Source: Kitasatospora aureofaciens
Lineage (GTDB): Bacteria; Actinomycetota; Actinomycetes; Streptomycetales; Streptomycetaceae
Length of the DNA: 61,922 bases
Assembly: GCF_019192735.1 (NCBI RefSeq)
Contig: NZ_JAHTKP010000046.1
Coordinates: forward strand, 1 to 61,922
Reading direction: 5' to 3'
Under the pieces are notes generated by a model. The model ran no database searches. It was not told the DNA's origin and worked only from the letters and a program-made list of their open reading frames with translations. Position numbers and translations under genes: made by a program. Positions 1-9,339 of this stretch are shown one piece after another (the first letter of the stretch is position 1; every line of letters begins with the position of its first letter).

Positions 1-3000
1 CGCCGCTGCTGTCCGGCCTCGTCCGTGCGACGCGGGCGGGTTCGCCTGCCCGTCGTACGGTCGGTCGGTCCGCCGCCGGCGACCAGAACGCGCTGGCCGC
101 GCGTCTGGCCGCGTTGAGCCCGGACGAACGGCGGGAGACCGTGCGGGACCTGGTCCTGTCGCAGGCCGCCCTGGTGCTGGGCATGTCCGGGCCGGGCAGC
201 CTCGACGCGGAACGTTCCTTCCGCGAGGTCGGCTTCGACTCGCTCACCGCCGTCGAACTGCGCAACCGGCTGAACAACACCACGGGCCTGCGCCTGCCGG
301 CCACAGCGGTCTTCGACTACCCGACGCCGGCGGCACTGGCCGGGCTCGTGCTGGCCGAGTTGGTCGGTGAGGTCGATGCCGAGTCGGTGGGTTCCGCGCT
401 CCCGGCGTCCGGCCGCGCACCGGTTGATGACGATCCTCTGGTGATCGTCGGGATGGCGTGCCGGTTCCCGGGTGACGTGTCGTCTCCCGGCGAGTTCTGG
501 GAGTTGCTCAAGTCGGGCGGGGATGCCATCGGGGAGTTCCCCGTCGACCGGGGCTGGCCCGCGGACGTCCATGACCCGGACCCGGACGCGGTGGGCAAGA
601 GCGTCTCGGGTGAGGGCGGATTCCTGTACGACGCGGGGGAGTTCGACGCGGAGTTCTTCGGGATCAGTCCGCGCGAGGCGGTCGCGATGGATCCGCAGCA
701 GCGGCTGATGCTGGAGACGTCATGGGAGGCGCTGGAGGACGCCGGGATCGACCCGAACACGCTGCGGGGCAGTGCGACGGGTGTGTTCGCGGGCCTCTTC
801 TACCACGACTACCTGCCGTCGCATTTCGTGCCCGAGGAGGTCGAGGGGTACCTCGGCACGGGTGGCACGGGCTCGGTCGCCTCGGGTCGGGTGGCGTATG
901 CACTGGGGCTGGAGGGGCCGGCGGTGACGGTGGACACGGCGTGTTCGTCGTCGCTGGTGGCGCTGCACCTGGCCTGCCAGTCGCTGCGCTCGGGCGAGAG
1001 CACCCTGGCGTTGGCGGGTGGCGTGACGGTGATGTCGACGCCCGGCACGTTCATCGACTTCTCGCGCCAGCGCGGCCTCGGGGCGGACGGTCGCTGCAAG
1101 GCGTACGCCGAGGCCGCCGACGGCACCGGCTGGGGTGAGGGTGTCGGCGTCCTGGTGGTGGAGCGCATGTCCGACGCGCTGCGCAACGGGCACGAGGTGC
1201 TCGCGGTCGTGCGCGGATCTGCCGTGAACCAGGACGGAGCGTCGAACGGTCTGACGGCCCCGAACGGTCCGTCGCAGCAGCGGGTGATCCGGGCGGCGCT
1301 GGCCAACGCGGGTCTGGCCGCGGGTGATGTGGACGTGGTCGAGGGTCACGGGACGGGCACCAAGCTGGGCGACCCGATCGAGGCGCAGGCGTTGCTGGCG
1401 ACGTACGGCCAGGGGCGGCCGGAGGACCGTCCGCTGCTACTCGGTTCGGTGAAGTCGAACATCGGCCACGCCCAGGCGGCAGCCGGCGTGGCGGGGATCA
1501 TCAAGATGGTCGCCGCGATGCAGCACGGTGTGGTGCCGGCGACGCTGCACGTGGATGCGCCGTCCTCGCACGTGGACTGGGACGCGGGTGCGGTGCAGTT
1601 GGTGACCGAGGCGACGGCCTGGCCGGATGCCGGGCATCCCCGGCGTGCGGGTGTGTCGTCGTTCGGGTTCTCCGGCACCAATGCGCACGTGATCATCGAG
1701 CAGGCACCCGACCAGGATGCTTCAATCTCCGGTGCCGACGGTGTGGCGTTGCCTGTCGTGCCGTGGGTGGTGTCGGGCCGGTCTGCGGCTGGTCTTGCCG
1801 GTCAGGCCGAGCGGCTGGCGGAGGTCGTTCGGCAGCAGGCGGATGTGGACGTCGCCGATGTGGGTTGGTCGCTGGCGACGTCGCGCGCGGCACTGGAGCA
1901 CCGGGCTGTGGTGCTCGGCTCGGATCACGACGAGCTGGTGGCCGGACTTGAGGCGCTGGCCGAGGCTCGTGAGGTTCCGGGCGTGGTCTCCGGAACCGTG
2001 GGTGGTGCGGGCAAGGTCGGGTTCGTGTTCACGGGCCAGGGCGCCCAGCGCAACGGCATGGGCCAGGGCCTGTATGCCGCGTTCCCGGTGTTCGCAGAGG
2101 CGTTCGACGCGGTCTGCGCCGGGCTGGCCGAGCACCTGGACGGTTCCCTCGGGGCCGTAATCCGCGGCGAGGGTGAGGAGTCCTGGCCAGGTGCGGGCAA
2201 GATCGACGAGACGGTATGGGCCCAAGCGGGGCTCTTCGCGGTCGAGGTGGCGCTGTTCCGGCTGCTGGAGTCGTGGGGAGTGAGCCCCCAGGTGGTGGCC
2301 GGTCACTCGATCGGTGAGCTGGCCGCCGCGCACGTGGCCGGGGTGTGGTCGCTGGAGGATGCGTGTGCGGTGGTGGCTGCTCGCGGCCGGCTGATGCAGC
2401 AACTGCCCACCGGCGGCGCGATGGTGGCTGTTGAGGCGACCGAGGATCAGGTCGTCGAGGCGATCGCAGGCCGCGCGGGCGTGGGCATCGCCGCCGTGAA
2501 CGGCCCCAGGGCCGTGGTGATTTCCGGTGTCGAGGACGAAGTGCTCGCGGCGGCCGAGGAGTTGGCACAAGGCGGGGCTCGCACGAAGCGTCTGCAGGTC
2601 TCCCACGCGTTCCACTCCCCGCTGATGGACCCGATGCTGGAGGAGTTCGCACGCGTCGCCGCCTCCGTCAGCTACCGCGCGCCCAAGCTGACCATGGTCT
2701 CCGCCCTCACTGGCCGGCCGGTGACCGAGGAGGTCACCGACCCCGCGTACTGGGTGAAGCACGTCCGTGAGGCCGTCCGCTTCTCCGACGCCGCGCAGGC
2801 CCTGCGCGTCACCGGCGTACGGACGTTCATCGAGATCGGCCCCGACGGCGTGCTGTCGGGCATGGGCCCCCAGACCCGCACCGACGCCGAAGACGACGCG
2901 GCCACCGAGGCATGGCTCCCCCTGCTGCGCCGAGGCCGCGACGAACCCCGCGCGCTGCTGACCACGCTGGCGAAGGTGTTCGTGAGGGGTGTGGCCGTCG

Positions 3001-5948
3001 GCTGGGACAAGATCTACACGGGCACCGGCGCCCAGCGCGTCGGCCTGCCCACCTACGCCTTCCAGCGGCAGCGCTACTGGCTGACCGCGGCCGCCGGAAG
3101 CCGCGCCGAGGACCTCGGCCTCGGCACCCCCGCCCACCCTCTTTTGGGCGCAGCCGTCGAGCTGCCGGCGACCGGCGGCGTGGTGTTGACCGGGCAGCTG
3201 GCCCTGTCCGCACAACCATGGCTGGCCCAGTCGCTCGTGACGGGCCGCGTGGTGGTACCGGCCGCTGCGCTGGTCGAGATGGCGGTGCGGGCCGGTGACG
3301 AGGCCGGCTGCGGCCGGGTCGAGGAACTGACCGTCGAGATGCCGTTGATGCTGCCGGAGCGCGGTGGCGTCCGCATCCAGGTGACCGTCGGGGAGGCCGA
3401 TCCCGCCGGGCGGCGGGAGGTCGCGCTGTTCGCGCGCGCGACCGAAGGGGAGTGGGTGCGGCATGCGTCCGGCACCCTGGCCCCGGACGGAACGGACGAA
3501 TCGGACGGCGACGCTGTCGCGGACACTGCGGCGTGGAGTGTGCAGTGGCCGCCGGCGGGTGCCGAGGCGGCCGACGTGGACGCGCTGTACGAGCGGCTGG
3601 CGGCTTCCGGGCTCGGGTACGGGCGGGCGTTCCGCGCGGTACGGACGGCATGGCGGCGCGGCGACGAGGTGTTCGCGGAGGTGGCGCTCGCCGAGGGGAC
3701 CGAGGTGTCCGGATTCGGGGTGCACCCCGTCCTGCTGGACGCCGCGCTGCATCTCGTCGGCCTGGAACAGGCAGCCGGTGAAGGCCCGTTGCTGCCCTTC
3801 GCATGGAGCGACGTGACGGTGCACGCGTCGGGCGCGATGGCGGCGCGCGTGCGAGTGGCGCCGTCGGCCTCGGGCGAGGGCGTGTCGGTGGCCCTGGCCG
3901 ACCAGGCCGGGCAGCCGATCGCCTCGGCGGGATCGGTGGTGCTCGGGCCGCCGGCCGACGGCACCCTGGAGCAGGCCGCAGGGGTGGCCCGCGACGGGCT
4001 CTTCCGGGTGGACTGGGTTCCGGTCGCCGCGACGGAGGCGGCCGGGGAGCCGGGCCGTCCGTGGGCGGTACTAGGCGACGACGGCGACCTGGCCGTGCCC
4101 GGTGCCGCGGCGTACGCGGACGTGCCGGATCTAATCGCTGCGGTGGAAGCGGGCGCAGCGGTGCCCGACGTCGTGCTGGTCTGCTGCGTCCCGGGCCCCG
4201 GAACCGCCGGGGAAGGCCCCGAGGACGAAGACGAGAACGTCCCGGCAGCGGCTCGGGCCGCCGTGCTGCGCGTGCTGGATGCGCTACGGGACTGGCTGGC
4301 GGCCGGCGCGCTGGACGGATCGCGGCTGGTCGTGGTGACCGAGCGCGGCGTGTCCGCGGGTCCCGGCGCGAGCGTGCGGATGGACAGCGCGGGCGTCATC
4401 GGGCTGGTGCGTGCAGCAGCCGGTGAGCATCCGGAGCGGATCGTGCTGGCGGACGTGGAGGCGCTCGCGGACTCCGGGCCTCTCGTCGTGGCCGGAACGG
4501 CGCTGGGGGAGCCCGAGTTCGCGGTGCGCGACAGGACCGTACGGGTGCCGCGCCTGGCGCGTGCGGCCGGCGTGAACCACCACGGCGTACCGGGCGCCGC
4601 CCACGACGTAGCGGCCGCCCGCGACGTACCGGCCGCCACCCGCGCGGCCACGGTCCTCGTGACCGGCGCCTCCGGCGCACTGGGCGGCCTGGTCGCCCGG
4701 CACCTGGCGGCGACCGGACAGGCCGAACGGCTCCTGCTGGCCTCCCGCCGCGGCACAGCCGCCGCCGGCATGCCCGCCCTGGCCGCGGAGTTGGCCGGCG
4801 CCGGGACGAGCGTGCAGGTGGTGGCGTGCGATGTCGCCGACCGCGAGCAGCTGGCGGACGTTCTGAACGGTGTGCCGCTCACCGGGGTGGTCCACACGGC
4901 GGGCGTTCTCGACGACGGTGTCATCGGCTCGCTCACCTCCGACCGGGTCGAGCAGGTCATGCGACCCAAGGCCGATGCCGCCTGGCACCTGCACGAGCTG
5001 ACCCGCCACCTGGACCTGGACACCTTCATCCTCTTCTCGTCGGTGGCCGGCGTCTGGGGCACCCCGGGCCAGGCCAACTACGCGGCGGGCAACACCTTCC
5101 TGGACGCCCTGGCCGCCCACCGGCGCCACCGGGGTCTGCCCGCCGTATCGCTCGCGTGGGGCCCCTGGGAGCAGGGCATGGCCGGCGACATCACCGATGC
5201 CGACCGCCGGCGGATGGCCCGCCAGGGCCTGAAGCCGCTGCCCGCGTCCGAAGGGCTCGCCCTGCTCGACGCGGCCGCCCACGCCACCGACCCCCTGCTG
5301 GTGACGGCCCGCCTCGACCTGCCCGCGCTGCGCCGTCCCGGGAGCGTCGTCCCCGCTCTGGTGACCGGGCTCGTCCGCCCCGGTCGGCGCACGGTGGGTA
5401 GGCCCGGCCCGGAGGCCGGGAAGAACCTCCTGAACCAGCTGGCCGCTCTCCCGCCCGAGCAGTTCGAGGGCGCGGTCCTGAACCTGGTCCTGACCCAGGC
5501 GGCCCTCGTGCTCAACCGGCCCGGCGCCGAATCCATCGAGGCCGCCCGGTACTTCCGCCAGCTCGGCTTCGACTCGCTGACCGCGCTGGAGTTCCGCAAC
5601 CGGATCAGCGGCGCCCTCGGGCTGCGGCTGCCCGCCGCGGTGGTCTTCGACTACCCCACGCCCGCGGAGCTGGCCCGGTACCTCCGGGACCGGATCGCCG
5701 AGCAGGAGATCGACTACGAGCCGGTGCTGAACGAACTCGACCGGCTCAAGTCCCTGCTGACCGCGATCGCCCAGCGGGGCGGCCAGAAGGCGAAGATCAC
5801 GAGCCGTCTCGAATACATCCTGGAGGAGTTCCGCGGTGCGGACGCGAACAGCGCGCCCGCCGACGAGGACGTCCCATCCGACGAGGACATCATCGAGGCG
5901 ACGGACGACGAGATCTTCGACCTCATCGACAAAGAGCTGGGGATCTGA
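1..5948 (+). CDS. Modular type I polyketide synthase, C-terminal part (ACP; KS-AT-DH*-KR-ACP-docking), 5' end outside window
   Basis: The reading frame is open from base 3, so the protein begins upstream; the first visible residues look like the end of a KR. Domains by nucleotide: ACP about 140-365 (GFDSL, Ser at 240); KS about 430-1715 (Cys in DTACSSS, EAHGTG-like VEGHGTG, NIGHAQ); AT about 2010-2900 (GHSIGE, and HAFH near 2605, the malonyl-CoA signature); DH about 3130-3960; KR about 4640-5180 (TGASGALG cofactor loop, LDD motif of B-type KRs, catalytic Ser-Tyr-Asn in FSSVAG and YAAGN); ACP about 5440-5690 (GFDSL). The tail (5700-5945) is a helical acidic C-terminal docking domain ending DEIFDLIDKELG. 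The DH has Ser where the HxxxGxxxxP histidine should be (SLVTGRVVVP), so it is probably inactive and the module should leave a beta-hydroxyl. There is no thioesterase; the docking tail implies transfer to another protein. Confidence 0.95.
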   Translation, partial: PLLSGLVRATRAGSPARRTVGRSAAGDQNALAARLAALSPDERRETVRDLVLSQAALVLGMSGPGSLDAERSFREVGFDSLTAVELRNRLNNTTGLRLPATAVFDYPTPAALAGLVLAELVGEVDAESVGSALPASGRAPVDDDPLVIVGMACRFPGDVSSPGEFWELLKSGGDAIGEFPVDRGWPADVHDPDPDAVGKSVSGEGGFLYDAGEFDAEFFGISPREAVAMDPQQRLMLETSWEALEDAGIDPNTLRGSATGVFAGLFYHDYLPSHFVPEEVEGYLGTGGTGSVASGRVAYALGLEGPAVTVDTACSSSLVALHLACQSLRSGESTLALAGGVTVMSTPGTFIDFSRQRGLGADGRCKAYAEAADGTGWGEGVGVLVVERMSDALRNGHEVLAVVRGSAVNQDGASNGLTAPNGPSQQRVIRAALANAGLAAGDVDVVEGHGTGTKLGDPIEAQALLATYGQGRPEDRPLLLGSVKSNIGHAQAAAGVAGIIKMVAAMQHGVVPATLHVDAPSSHVDWDAGAVQLVTEATAWPDAGHPRRAGVSSFGFSGTNAHVIIEQAPDQDASISGADGVALPVVPWVVSGRSAAGLAGQAERLAEVVRQQADVDVADVGWSLATSRAALEHRAVVLGSDHDELVAGLEALAEAREVPGVVSGTVGGAGKVGFVFTGQGAQRNGMGQGLYAAFPVFAEAFDAVCAGLAEHLDGSLGAVIRGEGEESWPGAGKIDETVWAQAGLFAVEVALFRLLESWGVSPQVVAGHSIGELAAAHVAGVWSLEDACAVVAARGRLMQQLPTGGAMVAVEATEDQVVEAIAGRAGVGIAAVNGPRAVVISGVEDEVLAAAEELAQGGARTKRLQVSHAFHSPLMDPMLEEFARVAASVSYRAPKLTMVSALTGRPVTEEVTDPAYWVKHVREAVRFSDAAQALRVTGVRTFIEIGPDGVLSGMGPQTRTDAEDDAATEAWLPLLRRGRDEPRALLTTLAKVFVRGVAVGWDKIYTGTGAQRVGLPTYAFQRQRYWLTAAAGSRAEDLGLGTPAHPLLGAAVELPATGGVVLTGQLALSAQPWLAQSLVTGRVVVPAAALVEMAVRAGDEAGCGRVEELTVEMPLMLPERGGVRIQVTVGEADPAGRREVALFARATEGEWVRHASGTLAPDGTDESDGDAVADTAAWSVQWPPAGAEAADVDALYERLAASGLGYGRAFRAVRTAWRRGDEVFAEVALAEGTEVSGFGVHPVLLDAALHLVGLEQAAGEGPLLPFAWSDVTVHASGAMAARVRVAPSASGEGVSVALADQAGQPIASAGSVVLGPPADGTLEQAAGVARDGLFRVDWVPVAATEAAGEPGRPWAVLGDDGDLAVPGAAAYADVPDLIAAVEAGAAVPDVVLVCCVPGPGTAGEGPEDEDENVPAAARAAVLRVLDALRDWLAAGALDGSRLVVVTERGVSAGPGASVRMDSAGVIGLVRAAAGEHPERIVLADVEALADSGPLVVAGTALGEPEFAVRDRTVRVPRLARAAGVNHHGVPGAAHDVAAARDVPAATRAATVLVTGASGALGGLVARHLAATGQAERLLLASRRGTAAAGMPALAAELAGAGTSVQVVACDVADREQLADVLNGVPLTGVVHTAGVLDDGVIGSLTSDRVEQVMRPKADAAWHLHELTRHLDLDTFILFSSVAGVWGTPGQANYAAGNTFLDALAAHRRHRGLPAVSLAWGPWEQGMAGDITDADRRRMARQGLKPLPASEGLALLDAAAHATDPLLVTARLDLPALRRPGSVVPALVTGLVRPGRRTVGRPGPEAGKNLLNQLAALPPEQFEGAVLNLVLTQAALVLNRPGAESIEAARYFRQLGFDSLTALEFRNRISGALGLRLPAAVVFDYPTPAELARYLRDRIAEQEIDYEPVLNELDRLKSLLTAIAQRGGQKAKITSRLEYILEEFRGADANSAPADEDVPSDEDIIEATDDEIFDLIDKELGI

Positions 5949-5964
5949 CAACGAGCTGGGGATC
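5928..5964 (+). repeat. 18-bp direct duplication across the PKS stop codon
   Basis: The last 18 coding bases (5928-5945, GACAAAGAGCTGGGGATC) are followed after one base by a copy with one mismatch (5947-5964). The stop codon lies between and partly in the second copy. It looks like a recent tandem duplication. Confidence 0.85.
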
Positions 5965-5998
5965 CGCGTGGTCGGGCACCAGCGGCAAAGCCGGCGGA

Positions 5999-6064
5999 CT
6001 CAACGGACCGGTAGCTCAACGGGACTGGCAGCTCAACGGGACTGGCAGCTCAACGGACCGGTAA
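5999..6064 (+). repeat. Four-copy 16-17-bp tandem repeat between PKS and NRPS
   Basis: Four tandem units start with CTCAACGG: 5999-6014, 6015-6031, 6032-6048 and 6049-6064. The two middle units are identical and the outer two share ACCGGTA. The array fills most of the 135-bp gap before the NRPS. No function is visible; it may be a slippage product or affect coupling between the two genes. Confidence 0.9.
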
Positions 6065-6083
6065 TCGGTAGAGGAGTGACGTG

Positions 6084-9000
6084 ATGATTTCCGCGGAAGG
6101 GCGTACGCCTGCGGATCCGGGTGACGACGCGGGAGTCTCCCCCAGGGAGGAGGCGCTGTGGCTGTTCGAGTCGCTGGTGCCGGGCACTCCCGTGAACAAC
6201 CTGTCCGCGGCGTTCGCCGTCGCGGGGCAGGTGGACCCGCTGCGGCTCGACGCGGCGCTGGCCGTCGTGCTGCGGCGCCACGAGGCCCTGCGCACCGTCT
6301 GTCGCAGCGACGGCACCCGGCTGGTCAAGCGCGTGGTCGGCCCGGACGAGTTCCGGCTGGACCTGGTGCAGGTCGTGCTGACGGGCGAACCCACCGAGGC
6401 CGACCTCGCGTCGGTGACCGCCGTGCCGTTCGGTCTGGACGGTGGGCCGATGCTTCGAGCGGTGCTCTTCCGCTCCCCGGACACGGACGTCCTCTGCGTC
6501 ACGGCGCACCAGTTGGTCTTCGACGAGGTGTCCGCCTCGGTGCTCCTGGCGGACCTGGCGTCCGCGTACGAGCATGCGAACGAGAAAGACGACGACGGAG
6601 TCACCCCCGTGCCCGGCTGGACCGAGCCCGCCCCGAGCCAGGAGAGCCTCGCCTTCTGGCGCGAGGAGCTGGCGGGCGCGACCACCGGCACCATGGAGCT
6701 GTCGTGCACCGAGCCCGAGCCGGACCGGCCGACGCTGGCGGCGGCGCAGCTCGACCGCACCCTGCCGGGTCGCACGGTGGCCGCGGCCCGCCGCCTCGCC
6801 GAGGACCTCGGCGTCCCGGAGTCCGCGGTCCTTCTGGCCGCCTACTACGTCCTGCTGGAGGCGCACGGCGCCGGGCCCGACCTGCTGGTCGGCTTCCCGG
6901 TCGACGCCCGGCCGGAGCACGCCGCGCGCACGATCGGGTACCACGTCACCCATGTGCCGCTCCGGCTGCGGGTGGACCGGGAGGAGAGCGTCCGCGACCT
7001 GGTGCGCCGCAGCTGGGAGCGGCTGCGCGCGGGTGTGGCGCACGCCGACGTGGCCGTGGACGCGCAGGCGGACCTCATGCCCGCGGCGCGAGACGGCCGG
7101 CGGTCCCTGCCCTTCCGGCACGTGTTCGACCACCGGACCGGGAGCGGCCCCGCCGCGTTCACCCTCGACGGCCTGACGGCCAGGCCGTTCCCCGCTGCGA
7201 GCGGCTTCGGCAAGTTCGACCTGCACCTCTGTGCCACCTCGACGGACGACGCGGTCTCGCTGCGGGCCGTCTACCGGACCGAGCTCTTCGAACGGGCCCA
7301 TGCCGAGCTGCTGTTGGCGCGCTTCGAGGCGGTGCTGTGCTCGCTCGTGGACGACCCGGACCGCGCGGTCGGGGACGTCCGCTGGTGGAGCGACCGGGAC
7401 CACGAGATCGTCGGGGCGGCGAACGACACCGCCCGGTCCGTCGAGCCCGCCTCGGTCCTCGAAGCCGTCCACGAGCAGGTCCTGCGGTCGCCGGACGCCG
7501 TCGCCGTCGTCGAGGGCGACCGTTCGGTCGGATACCGGCAACTGTGGAGCGCGGCCCACGCCATGAGCGCTCTCGTGCGGGGCGCCGGCGTCCGGGCCGG
7601 GGACGTGGTGGCGATAGCCCTCCCGCGCGGGCCCGAGCTGGTCGCGGCGGTCCTCGGGACCTGGCTGGCGGGCGCGGCGTACCTGCCCGTCGACGCGGCC
7701 CACCCCGAGGAGCGGATCCGCGGCCAGCTCTCCGACTCGGCCGCGAGGGTGCTCGTCGCGACCGCGGACGCGGCCGGGGACCTCGCGCGCTTCGCCGACG
7801 ACGGCCTCGTCGTGCTGACCGCGCCGGCTGTCGAGCTCGCGCCGGATCCGGGGACGGCCGACGCCCGGCCCATGGCCGTGGACCTGGCGGCCTGCGCGTA
7901 CCTGATGTACACCTCGGGATCGACCGGCCGGCCCAAGGGGACCCTGATCGACCATGCGGCCCTGGCCAATGTGACCGCGCACTTCGCCGAGCAGTTCGGT
8001 GCGTCGGCAGGTGACACGACGCTGTGGACGACGACGTTCGCGTTCGACATCTCCGGCCTCGAACTGTTCGTGCCGCTGATCTCCGGCGGCCGCCTGGTGG
8101 CCGCCCCCGACCGGGCCAGGAGCGACGGCCGGGTCCTGCGGGAGCTGATCGAGCGGTACGGGGCGCGGTTCGTCCAGGCGACGCCGACGACCTGGCGGCT
8201 CGTCATCGACCGCGTGGAGGACTGTCTGCGCGGCCGCAGCGTCATCATCGGCGGTGAGCCCGTGCCGGTGTCCCTGGCCCGGCGGCTCGTGGCCGCCGGC
8301 TGTGTGCTGCACCACGCCTACGGGCCCACCGAGACGACCATCTGGTCGACGTCACGCGTCCTCAGGGACGAACCGGAGGGCCGCCTCGACGTCGGCATGC
8401 CCATCCGCAACACCCGGGTCCACGTGGTCGACCGGCACGGTCGCGATCTGCCGGTCGGTGTCCGCGGCGAGCTCTGCATCTCGGGCGTCGGCGTGGCGAT
8501 CGGTTACCACGGCCGACCGGACCTCAACGCGGAGCGCTTCGGCGAACACCCCGAGCACGGACGCTTCTACCGGACGGGCGATGTGGCCTGCTGGCGTGCG
8601 GACGGCCTGATCGACCTGTTCGGCCGGAGCGACCGTCAGGTCAAACTTCGCGGGAACCGCATCGAACTCGGCGAGATCGAGGCGACCCTGCTGGCCCACC
8701 CCGAGGTCGGCGCCGCCGCGGTGATCATGGTCGGCGACCCGAGCGCGGACGCCGTGCTCATCGGCTGCCTGGAGCCGGCCGCCGGCCCGGTCGACACCGG
8801 GAGCGTCTGGACGCACGCCCGCGCCCACCTGTCCCGGTCGATGCTCCCCGGGGACCTCGTGACGGTCGACTCGATGCCGATCAACGCCAGCGGGAAGGTC
8901 GACTACCCCGCGCTGCAGCGGATGTTCGCCGCCCGGCGCACGGTTCCGGCTCCGGCCCGGCCCGAACCGGACCACCCGGACCTGGGCCACCCGGACCCGG

Positions 9001-9245
9001 ACGACCTGACGGCCGGGCTGACGGAGCTGTGGCGAAGCATCCTGCAGGACGAGAACCTCGACGCCGACACGGACTTCTTCGCGTCCGGCGGGAACTCCAT
9101 GCTCGCCGCCCTGGCGATGCAGGAGTTCCAGAACATGAGCGGCGTGTCGATCAGCCTCGCCGAGATGTTCGAGCGGCGCACCCCGCGGGAACTGGCCGCC
9201 GCCGTCCGGGACTCGGCGCGACGGGAACCGGCAGCAGCCGGCTGA
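6084..9245 (+). CDS. Nonribosomal peptide synthetase, C-A-PCP, glycine-like code
   Basis: The start ATG at 6084 has GAGGAG seven bases upstream; an in-frame GTG at 6081 is the alternative. Length is about 1053 aa. The condensation domain spans about residues 17-440, but its HHxxxDG motif reads HQLVFDE (H142, Q143), so the usual catalytic second His is Gln. The adenylation domain (about 455-930) has LMYTSGSTGRPKG, AYGPTET, YRTGD and NASGK. Reading the ten pocket positions against GrsA gives D-I-L-Q-I-G-A-I-W-K, closest to the bacterial glycine code DILQLGLIWK. This is a by-eye alignment. The PCP (about 965-1035) has GGNSM with Ser1005. There is no epimerase, thioesterase or reductase domain. 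It follows the PKS directly and probably adds glycine to a polyketide chain, but only about 17 residues precede the C domain, leaving no obvious docking helix. Confidence 0.93.
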   Translation: MISAEGRTPADPGDDAGVSPREEALWLFESLVPGTPVNNLSAAFAVAGQVDPLRLDAALAVVLRRHEALRTVCRSDGTRLVKRVVGPDEFRLDLVQVVLTGEPTEADLASVTAVPFGLDGGPMLRAVLFRSPDTDVLCVTAHQLVFDEVSASVLLADLASAYEHANEKDDDGVTPVPGWTEPAPSQESLAFWREELAGATTGTMELSCTEPEPDRPTLAAAQLDRTLPGRTVAAARRLAEDLGVPESAVLLAAYYVLLEAHGAGPDLLVGFPVDARPEHAARTIGYHVTHVPLRLRVDREESVRDLVRRSWERLRAGVAHADVAVDAQADLMPAARDGRRSLPFRHVFDHRTGSGPAAFTLDGLTARPFPAASGFGKFDLHLCATSTDDAVSLRAVYRTELFERAHAELLLARFEAVLCSLVDDPDRAVGDVRWWSDRDHEIVGAANDTARSVEPASVLEAVHEQVLRSPDAVAVVEGDRSVGYRQLWSAAHAMSALVRGAGVRAGDVVAIALPRGPELVAAVLGTWLAGAAYLPVDAAHPEERIRGQLSDSAARVLVATADAAGDLARFADDGLVVLTAPAVELAPDPGTADARPMAVDLAACAYLMYTSGSTGRPKGTLIDHAALANVTAHFAEQFGASAGDTTLWTTTFAFDISGLELFVPLISGGRLVAAPDRARSDGRVLRELIERYGARFVQATPTTWRLVIDRVEDCLRGRSVIIGGEPVPVSLARRLVAAGCVLHHAYGPTETTIWSTSRVLRDEPEGRLDVGMPIRNTRVHVVDRHGRDLPVGVRGELCISGVGVAIGYHGRPDLNAERFGEHPEHGRFYRTGDVACWRADGLIDLFGRSDRQVKLRGNRIELGEIEATLLAHPEVGAAAVIMVGDPSADAVLIGCLEPAAGPVDTGSVWTHARAHLSRSMLPGDLVTVDSMPINASGKVDYPALQRMFAARRTVPAPARPEPDHPDLGHPDPDDLTAGLTELWRSILQDENLDADTDFFASGGNSMLAALAMQEFQNMSGVSISLAEMFERRTPRELAAAVRDSARREPAAAG

Positions 9246-9287
9246 CGGGTACGGTCGGCTGACGGGTGCTGGGGCGTGCGCGCTCAG

Positions 9288-9315
9288 AGGCCCTGCGGGA
9301 TGTCCCGCAGGGCCT
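9288..9315. terminator. Bidirectional terminator hairpin
   Basis: A 13-bp inverted repeat (AGGCCCTGCGGGA, 9288-9300, with 9303-9315) sits between the convergent NRPS gene and response-regulator gene. It probably stops both transcripts. Confidence 0.85.
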
Positions 9316-9339
9316 GCGCCGCCGCCACTTTGCCGAAGA

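Noticed and set aside
1722..3824. 700-codon open frame on the minus strand within the PKS
   Set aside because: Low-complexity Arg/Gly/Gln composition, antisense to AT/DH domains with perfect family motifs; a shadow frame.
5999..6064. Tandem repeat as a regulatory operator array
   Set aside because: No dyad symmetry and located between co-oriented genes likely to be co-transcribed; treated as a simple repeat.
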